A stretch of DNA of 64,000 bases from Arachis hypogaea (Eukaryota; Streptophyta; Magnoliopsida; Fabales; Fabaceae): the NCBI RefSeq assembly GCF_003086295.3, contig NC_092052.1:79116687-79180686 (forward strand), written 5' to 3'. The notes beneath the pieces were generated by a model. That model was not told the origin of the DNA. It saw only the letters and a list, made by a program, of their open reading frames with translations, and did not search any database. The translations under genes were made by a program, and so were the position numbers. Below, in pieces: positions 46,154 to 56,883 of the stretch; positions within the stretch are counted from its first letter, which is position 1; the number at the start of each line of letters is the position of its first letter.

Positions 46154-46600
46154 CGCCATCATTGAGGGCCAGTAATAACCGGTCCTGACGAGCTTTCGGG
46201 CCAAAGCCTTCCCACCGATGTGGTGGCCGTAACATCCCTCATGGACTTCGCTTAACACGTAGTCCGTTTGGTCGGGGCACAGGCATTTCAATAGGGGTTG
46301 GCTGAGCCCTTTCTTAAACAACTGGCCTTTTATTATCGTATACTTGGCCCCTTCTCTTCTTAGCGCCTTTGCCGTCTTGTCGTTTTCAGGGAGTCTGCCG
46401 CTTTTTAGGAAATCAGTGATCGGGTCTTTCCATGAGGGGTCTGCTTGGGTTAAGTGCAAGGTCACTGTTGGTTCTTTTTCCAAACCTTGAATGAGAGATC
46501 GGTTGCCCGTTGCTGGCTTTGTGCTCACCAGCTTTAATAGGAGATCAGCCTGTGTGTTCTTCTCCCTGGGAACGTGTTGTACTCTGACCTCGTCAAACTC
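46149..46600 (-). pseudogene. RT3 integrase, N-terminal part
   Basis: The frame carries the link region and the zinc-binding start EVHEGCYGHHIGGKALARKL, up to TGYYWPSMMADA, where RT4 LTR sequence begins. Compared with RT6, the CPPCQKHA half of the zinc site and about 40 further residues are absent from both RT3 halves; they were lost with the end of the RT4 LTR. Confidence 0.85.
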
Positions 46601-47218
46601 TTTTTTCAACTTCTGGACCCTCTCCAAATACTTTTGCAGCAGTGAGTCCCTGGCTTGATACGTTCCATTAACTTGCGATGCGATGACCTAGGAGTCACTA
46701 CATACTTCCACTCTAGTGGCCCCGACTTCCCTTGCCAATTATAGGCCGCCAAGAAAGGCCTCGTATTCTGCTTGATTATTGGACACCAGGAAGTCAAACT
46801 TGATCGATTTCTCATACACGACTGTCGTTGGGCTTTCTAAAATGATTCCTGCTCCTCCGAACGTTTGGTTGGAGGCTCCATCCACATGGAGCTTCCACCG
46901 TGTGTTCAGCGACTCGGGGGAGTTTCCCGTCACTTTGACTAGAAAATTAGCCATTGCTTGGGCCTTGATTGCATGTCTGGGCTCGTACTGTAAGTCATAC
47001 TGAGACAGCTCGATTGTCCACATCATCATTTTGCCTGCCAGGTCGGGTTTTTACAGTACTTGGCGGATCGCCTGGTCCATCTTGATGATTATCTGGTGCC
47101 CTTGGAAGTACTGTCGCAACCTACGGGAGGAGGTCAGGAGTGCGTACGCCAGCTTTTCCAGCTTGCTATATCTCAGTTCTGCCCCCTGTAGCGCCTTGCT
47201 CCCAAAATAGACCGGTTG
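46601..47218 (-). pseudogene. RT3 RNase H and second RNase H-like domain
   Basis: Includes TIELSQYDLQYEPRHAIKAQ, then WKLHVDGASNQTFGGAGIIL and VSNNQAEYEAFLGGL of the second RNase H. Stops: TAA near 47055, TAA near 46740, and TAG at 46690-46688 in the motif SDS-stop-VIASQV where RT6 reads SDSQVV. Confidence 0.85.
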
Positions 47219-48434
47219 CTAAATCTTCCCTTCTTCCCATACCAGGACGGTTGCCAAGGCTTCATCCGTTACTGCCAAATTCAAGAATAGCGCTTCTCCC
47301 TTTTTGGGTTTGCCGAGGACAGGTGGTGCCGAGATGATACTCTTGAGGTGATTGAAGGCTTCCTCGTAGGCCGGGGTCCATTGGAATACTATCCCCTTTT
47401 TCATCAAGTTAAAGAATGGCAAGGCTTTGGCGGCCGATGCACCGAGGAAGCGGGATAGCGCGGTGAGCCTTCCCGCCAGTCTCTGCATGTCCTTTACACA
47501 TCCCGGGCTCGTCATCCACAGGATTGCTTCAAATTTTTCTGGGTTGGCTTCCACTCCCCTTTGGGTTATCATGAAACCCAAGAACTTCCCGGATTCCATG
47601 GCGAAGGTGCACTTGAGCGGGTTAAGCCTCATGCTGTGCCACCGAAGAGATGCGAACAAAGTCTCTAGATCACTGATGAGGCTATCGGCCTTGGTGGTTT
47701 TCACCAGGATGTCGTCTACGTATACTTCCACCATCTTGCCGATAAGATCACTAAATATCTTGTTCATCAGCCTTTGCTATGTAGCTCCTGCATTCTTCAG
47801 TCCAAACGGCATCACCTTATAGCAGTACGTATCTCCTGGCATTATGAACGCTGTCTTTTCTTTATCTGGCCGGTGCATCGGTATCTGGTTGTAGCTAGAG
47901 TATGCATCCATGAAGGTCAGATACCGGTATCCCACGGCCGCGTCAACAAGGGCATCAATATTAAGGAGGGGGAAAGAATCCTTGGGGCATGCCTTGTTGA
48001 GGTTGGAATAGTCCATGCACATTCTCCATTTCTTGCTGGGCTTCTTAACTAGGACTACATTCGACAACCAAGTTGAGTATTCCAGTTTTCGGATGAATCC
48101 CATCTCTAGTAGGTTGGCCGTTTGCCTGGCCACCTTGTCAGCTCTTTCCTGGGACATTTTCCTCCTCCTCTGTGCCACTGGCTTAGCCTCTGCCTTCACA
48201 GCTAAGTGATGTGACATGACCTAGGGGGTCAATCCACGGCATGTCGGCTGGTGTCCAGGCGAACAGGTCACCATTTACCCGAATCATCCCTACCAATGGT
48301 TCTTTTAAGTCATGAAGGAGGTTCCAGTTCACGAAGGTGAACTTCTTTTCTGAGTCGCCGACCCTAAATCTTTCGAGGTCTCCTTCGGGTTCTGGCCTAG
48401 GTTTGTCATCGACTCGCGCGTCCAGGTCGGCCAA
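47219..48434 (-). pseudogene. RT3 reverse transcriptase
   Basis: LFAWTPADMPWIDP, SNVVLVKKPSKKWRMCMDY, TFMDAYSSYNQIPM, VMPFGLKNAGAT, then VEVYVDDILVKTTK with YVDD intact, and the first RNase H start up to EGKI. Lesions: an extra C with a TAG near 48220, TAG at about 47775 where RT6 has Tyr, and TAG at 47221-47219 where RT6 has Gln (QQPIYF). Confidence 0.9.
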
Positions 48435-49193
48435 GAGACCCCAGATGCCTCTTTGGACTTCTTCCTCAGGGAGAGACTGGCGTTATCGCAAGCGACCACC
48501 ATTTCTAAATCTCCTCTGATAGATCCAACTGACCCATCATCAGAAACAACTTCATCACCAGTAGCTTAGTACAAATTACTGCTCCGAACTCATTGATGGT
48601 TTTCCTACTCCGGATGATGTTATAAGCCGTGGAATCTTTTAGGACAACGAACTCCGCCATTACTGACCTCTTCTCTCATCCCCTCCTATTGAGATTGGCA
48701 AGGAGACTATCCCATTAGGCTTAATAAATTTGTCGTCCAAGCCAACCACACCGTGTTGGTGGGTCCTTAGGTCGGAGTCCCAGAGGCCTAGAGCGTCAAA
48801 AATGTTACGAAACAAGATGTTCGAATCATCCTCCGTGTCCACAAGGATTCGCCTGACCAGCCCAATCCCCACTCTTGCCGTGATCACCATAGGAGGGTTC
48901 TTCGGAAACTTGTCAAACCATTGGTCTTCTAGACCGAATACCATCGACCAAAATCTCCTTGGGGAAGGCGTGGGGTTAGATGATGACACTGCTAAGACTT
49001 TGGCGACCTTTCTGCATGACGATTTTGACCTAGGAGCCACGTCTCTCCCAACTACAACGTTCATGATGGTGAGGCCATGTTCATGGTCCTCCTCGGGTTC
49101 TTGCCTCTGTCTCACGGCACGGCTCTTGTCGTCACCAGTTCGATCGCGATCTCGCCTCCTGGGCTCTCTTATGAGGTGGAAGAATTCTGCCAA
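48435..49193 (-). pseudogene. RT3 protease with altered active site
   Basis: Starts with LIREPRRRDRDRTGD, then NVVVGRDVAPRSKSSCRK and TARVGIGLVRRILVDTEDDSNILF. The catalytic DTG reads DTE, and the usual following Ala is Asp; RT9 has VDTGADSNNLF at the same place. A downstream GVVGLDDKFIKPNGIVSLPI motif is intact. The stretch 48435-48660 has stops. Probably inactive. Confidence 0.85.
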
Positions 49194-49515
49194 CTTGCCT
49201 TCCTAGATCGCCTGTTCTAGAGCATCTTTCAGGTGGAAACAGTCTTGGGTCTTGTGGCCGTAGCCCTTGTGGTAGTCGCAATAGAGATTTTTGTTTCCTC
49301 CAGTCCTATCCTTGAGTTGTCGGGGCTTTGACAATATGCCTTTGTTAGCGATCTGCTGATAGACTTCAACAATTGGGGATGTCAGGGGGGTGTAGTTGGT
49401 AAACTTTCCTACTCGGGGGGAATGACTTGAAGGTTTTAGCTGGAGCTCCGTCCTTGGAGTGCTTCCTTGGCCTTTCCCGCTACCGGGCTCCCTTGGCCTT
49501 TCCCTTGAGGTAAGA
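49194..49515 (-). pseudogene. RT3 gag C-terminal end with zinc-knuckle-like motif
   Basis: Reading leftward: KFTNYTPLTSP, then YCDYHKGYGHKTQDCFHLKDALEQAI, a C-X2-H-X4-H-X4-C pattern, then a stop and EGKLAEFF. The gag core and 5' LTR are missing; RT7-type spacer begins near 49515. Confidence 0.75.
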
Positions 49516-50388
49516 TCATGTTATTTTTGTAAAAATATTGGAAAGTGGGTACATACTCATGTATTGACCAAACATGTAAGACCATATGCATTGGTAAGAA
49601 AAACAAAAGAAAAGAAAAAACAAAAAGAAAAGAAAAGAAAAAAAATTGAATAATGAAAAACAAAAAGAAAGTAGAAAGAAAAGAAAAAGGAAAAGAAAGA
49701 AAGAAAAAAAAAGGGGGGACAAAATACCCCAAAGTAAGGCTCAATAACAATCAATGTATATGTGTAGCGATAAAAAATGAATGCAAGAGTATGTGAAAAA
49801 GTTAGGAATGGGTAGTTAGGCTAGTACGTAATTGCATAGGATGTTATATAGGTTAGGTGGGAAGCTTAGGTTAATTAAAGGATTCAAATTTTAGTCCACT
49901 TGGCCAAATATAACCATACCTTGACCCTAGCCCCATTACAACCTAAGAAAAGACCTAATGATATATGTATGCATGCATAGGATAACTATTGATTGTTAGA
50001 GGAAGAACAAATTTTGGAAAGCATAAAGTAGAGGAGAATTGAGTGATTAACCCTATATACCGAGTGAATATAGTGCAAACACTTCTGGTGAGGGTTCAAA
50101 GCCCAATTCCTTGTTCCTGGCTCTCACGAGCGTTCTTCATACAAGTTACACGCACTTCACTTTGATGTTTGAATTGGTAGAGTTCGTATATCATCTTATC
50201 AATTTGCCCTATGAACTCATGTATGTTCTTGAAAGATTGATTTGCCTTTGACCAAGTAGGTAGTAGCATCCATCTTAGTTGCATTCATGTAGGTAGATTG
50301 CATCTCATGAATCTCATTCTCTTGTGATCCTTTGGTCTTTTGCTTTCCTTTAGCATGAGGACATGCTATAGTCTAAGTGTGGGGAAGT
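49516..50388 (+). other. RT7 upstream spacer and polypurine tract
   Basis: A diverged reverse complement of the RT4 3' spacer. It has A/G-rich low complexity at 49595-49720. At 50376-50388 it ends in agtgtggggaagt, the purine tract that normally precedes a 3' LTR. No gene; hydrophobic frames on the minus strand come from the purine tract. Confidence 0.7.
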
Positions 50389-51936
50389 TGATAAACCCCA
50401 TTTTTAGGGTTTATCATGTATGGATTTTGAGGGTTTTATCAATGTTCTTTCACACTTATTCATATAAAAATGCATGATTTTGTGTTCTTTTCCCAATTTT
50501 GCTTCATGAATGAAAATATGCCTTTTTTTGCATTAAATTAGATATATTTTAATCCTCCTCTATTACCATTTGATGCCGTGATCTGTTTGTTAAGTGATTT
50601 CAGAGCTTATAGGGCAAGGATGGCTTAGAAGAGAGGAAGGAAGCATGCATAAAGGGAAGGAGCATGGAAAATTGGAGCTTTGGAGTTTTGAGCAGCAACG
50701 CGCACGCGTGCCTTGCGCGTACGAGTGGATGCGCGCTACCAAGATCGGCGCGAAGAAGCCAAATCCAGAAGCCGGCGCATTTGTATGCCTAAGCCAGAAC
50801 CTCATGGATGCGCACGTACGCTTGACGCATGCGCGTGGATCGTAAAGCTCCAGGGACGCGTACGCGTGCTGTGCGTGTACGCGTCGATGCCCGCATGTGA
50901 CTTTTAAAGAGAAAACGTGACTGGCAATTTTTGGGCAGTTACAGACCCTGTTTGGAGTACAGTTCTGGCGGGAAAAGGCATAAGAAGACCAAGGATTGAA
51001 GGGATCTACATCCATTCACCCATTACACACATTTTTAGATATTTTTCTAGTTAGTTACATTTTGTAGAGAGAGAAATTCCAACTTCTCTCTAGGATTTTG
51101 CTCTCTCAATTCCAATTTCTCTTGGATTTATTTGGTAAGATCAATTGCTAATTCACTTTTACTTTGATTCAAGTTGTAGATCTACTCTCCTACTCTCAAT
51201 TAGTATTTTTTTTATTCATTCACTTTGGATCTTAGATTTGTGACTTTGTTACTTTGATTTTGATTAATAAATTGAGAAATTTCATTTAATTGTTTGATTG
51301 TTGATGATTGTTTGAAGTAGATAGCTTGAATTCAATTCCTTTTTCTCAATTTCATGATGTCTCTCACTATTGCTCACCAATTGTTTGAGGAAATGACAAC
51401 CCTAGCCATGGAGTAGAATTCTCTTTCTTGGCTTAGGGGTTAAGTTGTTGGAGACACATGAATAGTTAATATCCTTTGTTGATTATCAATTGAGAATTAC
51501 TAATTGACTTGTAGGTCACTAAAGCTAGACTTCCCTAGGGTTAGACTAGGACTTGTAACTCAAGTTAATTACTTTCACTTGACTTTCCTCCATGATTAAG
51601 AGGTTAACTAACTGAAGCAATGATCAATTTTTGTCATAATTGATAGAATCTATAATGATGGAACTTCCAATACTCACCCTTAGCCAAGGTTATTATCTTG
51701 ATTGATTGTTGTTCATTTTTGTTAGCTTAAATTCTTACACCAAACTCCCAAAACCACAAAAGACTTCCTAATAAATGATGTGCATTCTAAAGCAATTCCT
51801 AGGAAGGACAACTTAGGACTAATACTCTCGGTTATAGATTTTAGAATTGTTTGATGTAAAATTTGCGTGTCGGTTAGACTATACTCACAATTGGATTTAT
51901 TGCTAATTTCTATACCGGCATAAAAATCTCTCATCA
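50389..51936 (+). repeat. RT7 LTR flanked by a polypurine tract and a primer site
   Basis: 1548 bases from TGATAAACCCC to ...AAATCTCTCATCA. Close in length and ends to the RT4 LTR, but a different subfamily. CG-rich palindromes (gacgcgtacgcgtg, gcgtgtacgcgtcg) lie at 50698-50895. It acts as a 3' LTR for the spacer on its left and as a 5' LTR for the gag on its right. Confidence 0.85.
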
Positions 51937-51939
51937 AAA

Positions 51940-51957
51940 TGGCGTCGTTGCCGAGGA
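51940..51957 (+). other. RT7 primer binding site
   Basis: TGGCGTCGTTGCCGAGGA, three bases after the LTR end. Two differences from the tRNA-Asp-type site. Confidence 0.78.
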
Positions 51958-52112
51958 ATTGCATATGTGTGCCATGTTATTGGTTAGTGTGAATATGTTG
52001 ATATGTGAATACTTGCATTTTTCTTTTGATTGTTTGTTTGTTTGATTGCTAGTTAGGATTAATCTTTGCTTATTTCCACTTGTTGTCATGAGCTTTATAC
52101 TTCCTTCATTGT

Positions 52113-54129
52113 ATGACGCATTCACTACCGGATCCGAACTTAGCCGCATTTGATCCGGAAATCAAAAGAACTTTGCTTCACATTAGGCAAGTTCGGAGGC
52201 AGTTAGCCTTTGGGAGTGGTGAAAAGGTTTTTATTAATTCACCAACCATATCCAAAGTTAATTCCGAATCGTCATTCGAAGAAGGCACTATCTACTCTTC
52301 TGTTGATACTACTAATAGTTCTTCTTTTGATCTAGGTGTTGACACTATGGCCGCTCTAAAGAGAGTTACTCTCAAGGAAGCGGGTGCTCCGGACTTTGTT
52401 CTTCAACCTCTTCACGTGCTTCACCCAAACTTGAATGCAAACTTTGAGCTTAAAACCGCTTTGATCAATCTTCTACCAAAGTTCCACGGACTTTCCGCAC
52501 AAGATCCTATTAGACACCTTAAGGATTTTCAAGGTGTATGCGCAACAACTAGGCGGGAAGGTTCCGATGAGGTTACTATATGGTTGTTTGCCTTCCTATT
52601 TTTTCTTGAGGGAAGAGCCAAAGAGTGGTTCTACACTTTGCCTAGTGATGTTGTTACCAATTGGGACTTGCTTAGAAGAGAGTTCCTAGATAAATTCTTT
52701 CCCATGGAAGTGACGGACAAGCTAAGGAAAGAGATCTCATGCATTGTACAAGGTGAGATGGAGACTCTATACGAGTATTGGGAGTGGTTTCACAAGCTCC
52801 TTGACTCATGTCCAAACCACATGATTGACACTCAAGTATTGCTTAGCTCTGTGTGCCAAGGAATGAGACCTCAAGACAAAACTCTATTGGATGCTTCAAG
52901 CAATGGTTCTTTGTCAAAGTATAGGACGGCAGAGGAGGCATGGCAACTCATTACCGACTTGGCCGAGTTCACTCAACATGCTAGATGAAGGACCAACCAT
53001 CCAAAGACCGTAAATGAAGTATCCTCTAGTAGTGAGACCACCGCCCTTGCCAAATCCTTGGGTGAGATGACAAGCCTTCTTAAGCAACTCCAAATAAATC
53101 AATACCCTCCATTTCATCAACAACAACATCAACCTCTACCACCTCCTCAACAACAAAGCCAACAATTGGTCCCCTAAAAAGTGTGTGGTATTTGCTCTTC
53201 CTATTCCCACTACACGGATGAATGTCCAAGTCTCCAAGAAGATAATACTTTGGCGACTACCCATAATTTCTATGACCGTCCGAATCAGGGATACTACCAA
53301 CAAGGCGGCAATTGCAACCAAGGGTATCCCCAACAAGGAGGCAATTACAATCAAGGGGGTAGCAACTATAATCAATCTGGGGAGATAATTTCAACCAAGG
53401 ATGGCAGAACAATTATCAACAAGGAGGTAGGCACAATGGAGGAAATCAAAGATGGAACAACAACTCACAAAACCGATACTCACAAAATCAACCATACCCC
53501 CAACAAAACCAAGGAAGAAACTACCAAACCTATCAACCACCACATCAAAGACAACCATCTCAACCCAATCAATCACAAGACCCTCAAATCACATACCCTT
53601 CCACTTTTCCCAATCAAGATGATATACTCCGTTCCATTCTCCAAGAACAAAAAGAACTTCAAACTACACTTGTCTCCGGCCTCACCGGTCTTACATCTAC
53701 TCTCCAAGCTCTTCTAACCCGTATGGAGCCACCTTCTACCTCCACTCCTCAAGTCTCAAGCTCTAGTGCCATACCCTCTCAAACTCTATCCAATTCCAAG
53801 GGTGGCATCAATGCCATTACCTTGAGATCCGGAACTCAATTGCAAGAGAGGAGTCCGAAGGCCCTAAGCCTAATAATAGTCACTCAAGATGAGGAGGGAA
53901 TTGAGATAGAAGAAGTTGAAGAGGAAGATGAGGCACAAGAGGTAGTTGAAGATGAAGTCTCTCAACCAAGAAGTGAAGTCTCCAAAGATGATAAGGTTTT
54001 GGAGGAAATTGCTCAACCAATCCCATTTCCCACATTAGTAAGGAAAGCTAAGAAGCGTGTAGAACTTGACCCCAAAATGGTGGAGATGTTCAAGAAAGTT
54101 GAGGTAACTATCCCTCTCTTTGATGCTAT
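52113..54129 (+). pseudogene. RT7 Athila-like gag and start of protease region
   Basis: ATG 52113 opens a 291-codon frame with a gag core: LPKFHGLSAQDPIRHLKDF, FLEGRAKEWFYTLPSD, REFLDKFFPMEVTDKLRKEI and CQGMRPQDKTLLDASSNGS. After TGA at 52986 the frame continues, with a second stop (TAA near 53175), into a zinc-knuckle-like VCGICSSYSHYTDECPSL and Gln/Gly/Asn-rich repeats (YYQQGGNCNQGYPQQGGN). A frameshift near 53385 moves the frame to the one containing 53723-54129, with GGINAITLRSGTQL and an acidic stretch, then ELDPKMVEMFKKVEVTIPLFDAI. There RT8 interrupts. The motifs are typical of Athila elements. Confidence 0.85.
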
Positions 54130-54596
54130 TGACGAATGGATTTCTGCTAGTAAAGAATTTCACAAATAAGTTCTCATTGCAAGTATAGTTTCTAAACCAA
54201 TAGAGAATCCTTTCGTACAAAAGTTTTGGTTGTCACTAAAGCAAACCCAATAAAATTTATAACCGAAGTATTTAAACCTCGAGTCGTCTCTCAAGGAATT
54301 GCAGGGAGGTGTAATTATTATTAGTTATGAGATTATATCTTTTTGGGGTTTTTGAAATAGGGAACAAGGAAATAAATTGGCAAGAAAGTAAATTAATAAC
54401 TAGAAAAAAACTCTTGGCAAGGTATGAGAACTGGAAATCCTATCGTAGTTATCCTTATCAATTGTGATGAGAATTGTCCGTTGCTCCCACTTAGTTAACC
54501 CTTACTAAATAAAGGAAAGTCAAGTGGACTAATCAATTTGATTACTCAAGTCCTAGTCAACTCCTAAGGAAAGACTAGCTTTAGAGGGATCCAAAT
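54130..54596 (-). repeat. RT8: LTR fragment
   Basis: Begins TGACGAATGG directly after the RT7 coding motif FDAI. It contains the block aaccgaagtatttaaacc (54261) shared with RT4 LTRs, so it is the 3' end of a minus-strand LTR of a related family. Cut at 54597 by RT9. Confidence 0.75.
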
Positions 54597-54979
54597 TGTT
54601 ACGGATCCAACCCACGGATCCTACACCCAGAATAACTCTGGACCCGGTCGCCTAGGTCCAAAACCCGCTCCACCACTCAAAGGGCCCGAAACCATCCCGA
54701 TAAGAACTCCTAACCAACTTTCGAATTCAAATGTCTCCCTTATCTTAGCCAAACAGGATAAGATATGATATTCACCACCACCTATAAATAAAGGACTCTA
54801 GTCCCTCCAGGTATTCACTCATTCCTCACACCTTATACCTCTCATATCTATTCTGACTAGAGCGTCGAAGTGTCTTTGCAGGTATCTCCCCCCACCGCTC
54901 CAACCTAGTGATCTGGCACCAGTCTCGACCCGCAAGTTCCCGATCCATCCCTCAACCCGTACTGGAGACATCTCGTACA
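54597..54979 (+). repeat. RT9 5' LTR
   Basis: 383 bases from TGTTACGGATCC to ...CATCTCGTACA. TATA box TATAAATA at 54783-54790. The partner LTR is outside the window, so ends are set by TG..CA, the RT8 junction and the primer site. Confidence 0.82.
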
Positions 54980-54980
54980 T

Positions 54981-54998
54981 TGGCACCGTCTATGGGGA
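54981..54998 (+). other. RT9 primer binding site
   Basis: TGGCACCGTCTATGGGGA, one base after the LTR end. It resembles sites of Tat/Ogre elements; the tRNA is not resolved here. Confidence 0.7.
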
Positions 54999-55106
54999 CT
55001 TGCGCCGATTGAGCCAGAATAGGGGACATACTTGAAGAAACCTCCTTAAGCCAAGATAACTCCCGAACAAGAAATTCGACCCCCGAACACCAGGAGGTCA
55101 CGAATC

Positions 55107-56491
55107 ATGGAAGGATAGCAAGTACCATCCACCATGCCACCCCAGCGCAGAATAAAGAAAACGAACACGTCGTCGTGGAACCACGGCACCCCGAAAACAC
55201 GGGGAACAAAGCGGCACAAATAATCTAAGATCTCTACCTCCGAGTCCAGGAACTCGAAGGTAGAGTGCCCACCAAGGAAAGATACAACGCCAAAAACGGA
55301 AGCCATGCAACCTCTAGATCAAAATCTTGCCGCGGCAGATCGCCAACTCGACAACACGATGGGAGAGACAATCGCAGCACCTCGCGCGACCCCATGCTTG
55401 AAAAGTCGCCAGAACGGCGACACAGTAAAAGGTACAACCGCAGCGCTTCCCGAGATCTAAGTCATCAACACGACTCAGATGAAGATTGACGACACCGAGA
55501 AACTAAGCGCACGAGAAATGACCACACAATAATGGGAGCTACTCCCTTCACGGAAAGGATCTTAAAAGCAAAACTCTCCAAAGGTTTTGATAAACCCATA
55601 GACATGAAGTATGACGAAACCAAAGATCCCTAGGAACACCTAACGGCCTTCGAGGCCAGGATGAACCTAGAAGGTGCGGCCGACGCAGTCCGATGCAGAG
55701 CTTTTCTGGTAACCCTAGCCGGGCCGGCAATCAAATGGTTCAACGCCCTCCCTAACGGATCCATAACCGGTTTCCACGATATTTCACAAAAGTTCATGGC
55801 CCAATTTACAACCAGAATCACTAAAGCTAAACACCCCATCAGCCTGCTAGGGGTCACACAGAAACAGGACGAGTCCACAAGGAAATACCTCGACCGTTTC
55901 AATGACGAATGCCTAACGGTCGACGGGCTCACAGATTCCGTCGCAAGCCTCTGCTTAACCAATGGGCTCATGAACGAAGATTTTCGCAAGCACCTTACCA
56001 CCAAACCAATGTGGACCATGCACGAGATCCAGAACGTCGCCAGAGATTACATAAACGACGAGGAGGTCAGCCAGGTCATCGCTGCCAACAAACGGCAACA
56101 CAGCAACACCCAACTGGGCAACCCGGCACCCTGGCATAACCCACCACCCAGAGAAAATCAGAGGGACCATCCCAAACCAACAAACACAAACCGACCACCC
56201 AGAATCAGCAAATTCTCTAATTACACACCTGACAGCCCCAATTACTGAGATATACCACCAAATAGCAGATCGAGGTATCATCCCAAAAGCCCGACAACTC
56301 AAAGAAAGAATGAGTGGCAACAAAACCCTTTATTACGACTACCACCGAGGTTACGGGCACAGGACACAAGACTGTTTCGACCTTAAAGACGTCCTCAAAC
56401 AAGACATAAGAGACGGCAAGCTCCCAGAGTTCGCCAAAATCATCAGAGAACCAAAATACGCGAAAAGAGACAGGTCGCCAGAAAGAGAAGG
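55107..56491 (+). pseudogene. RT9 gag
   Basis: ATG 55107 (MEG) is followed by a TAG at a likely Gln position and a frame change near 55140. An Arg/Ser-rich region at 55260-55490 (RSKSCRGRSPTRQHDGRD) precedes the gag core: EHLTAFEARMNLEGAADAVR, AIKWFNALPNGSI and FMAQFTTRITKAKHPISLLG. TAG at 55631 is another probable Gln loss. A frameshift near 56225 leads to a degenerate knuckle YYDYHRGYGHRTQDCFDL, where RT3 has Cys for the second Tyr. The frame overlaps the protease frame at 56492-56552. Confidence 0.82.
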
Positions 56492-56883
56492 ATGCAATCT
56501 GAGATGCAAAAACAACCCCTTAGGGAAAGCCCAGAGGACGACCCAACCATAATAGTAAACGTTATCACAGGCAAAGACGTATCGGGCAAGTCAAAATCAA
56601 CACTAAAAAATGACCTCAAAGTCCTGGCCGTCAGAAACCAAACTCCAACCACCGCTGACGACAATACGGTAACTTTCCTACCCGAGGACTGCCAGCACGG
56701 CACCTCGGCCGAAGACGCACCTTTCGTCATCTCGGCAAGAATCGGAACAGGACTAGTACGAAGAATACTGGTGGACACGGGCGCAGACTCCAACAACCTC
56801 TTTCGAAGAGCCTTTGACAAGCTCGGGCTCCGCAATGACAATCTCCAAACACACCACAATGGAGTCACAGGACTCGGAGACTA
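56492..56883 (+). pseudogene. RT9 aspartic protease, truncated by RT10
   Basis: NVITGKDVSGKSKSTLKND, then SARIGTGLVRRILVDTGADSNNLF with an intact DTG catalytic motif, then HHNGVTGLGD, at which point RT10 begins. The frame runs 22 codons into the RT10 LTR to a stop at 56950, but those residues are not protease. Confidence 0.88.

Larger units (their letters stand above)
54597..56883 (+). mobile_element. RT9: 5' part of a Tat-like Ty3/gypsy element
   Basis: Consists of 5' LTR, primer site, gag and the start of protease, then cut by RT10 at 56883/56884. Gag and protease match RT3 and RT6 in motif order. Inserted in the RT8 LTR. The remainder lies beyond the window, after RT10. Confidence 0.85.
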
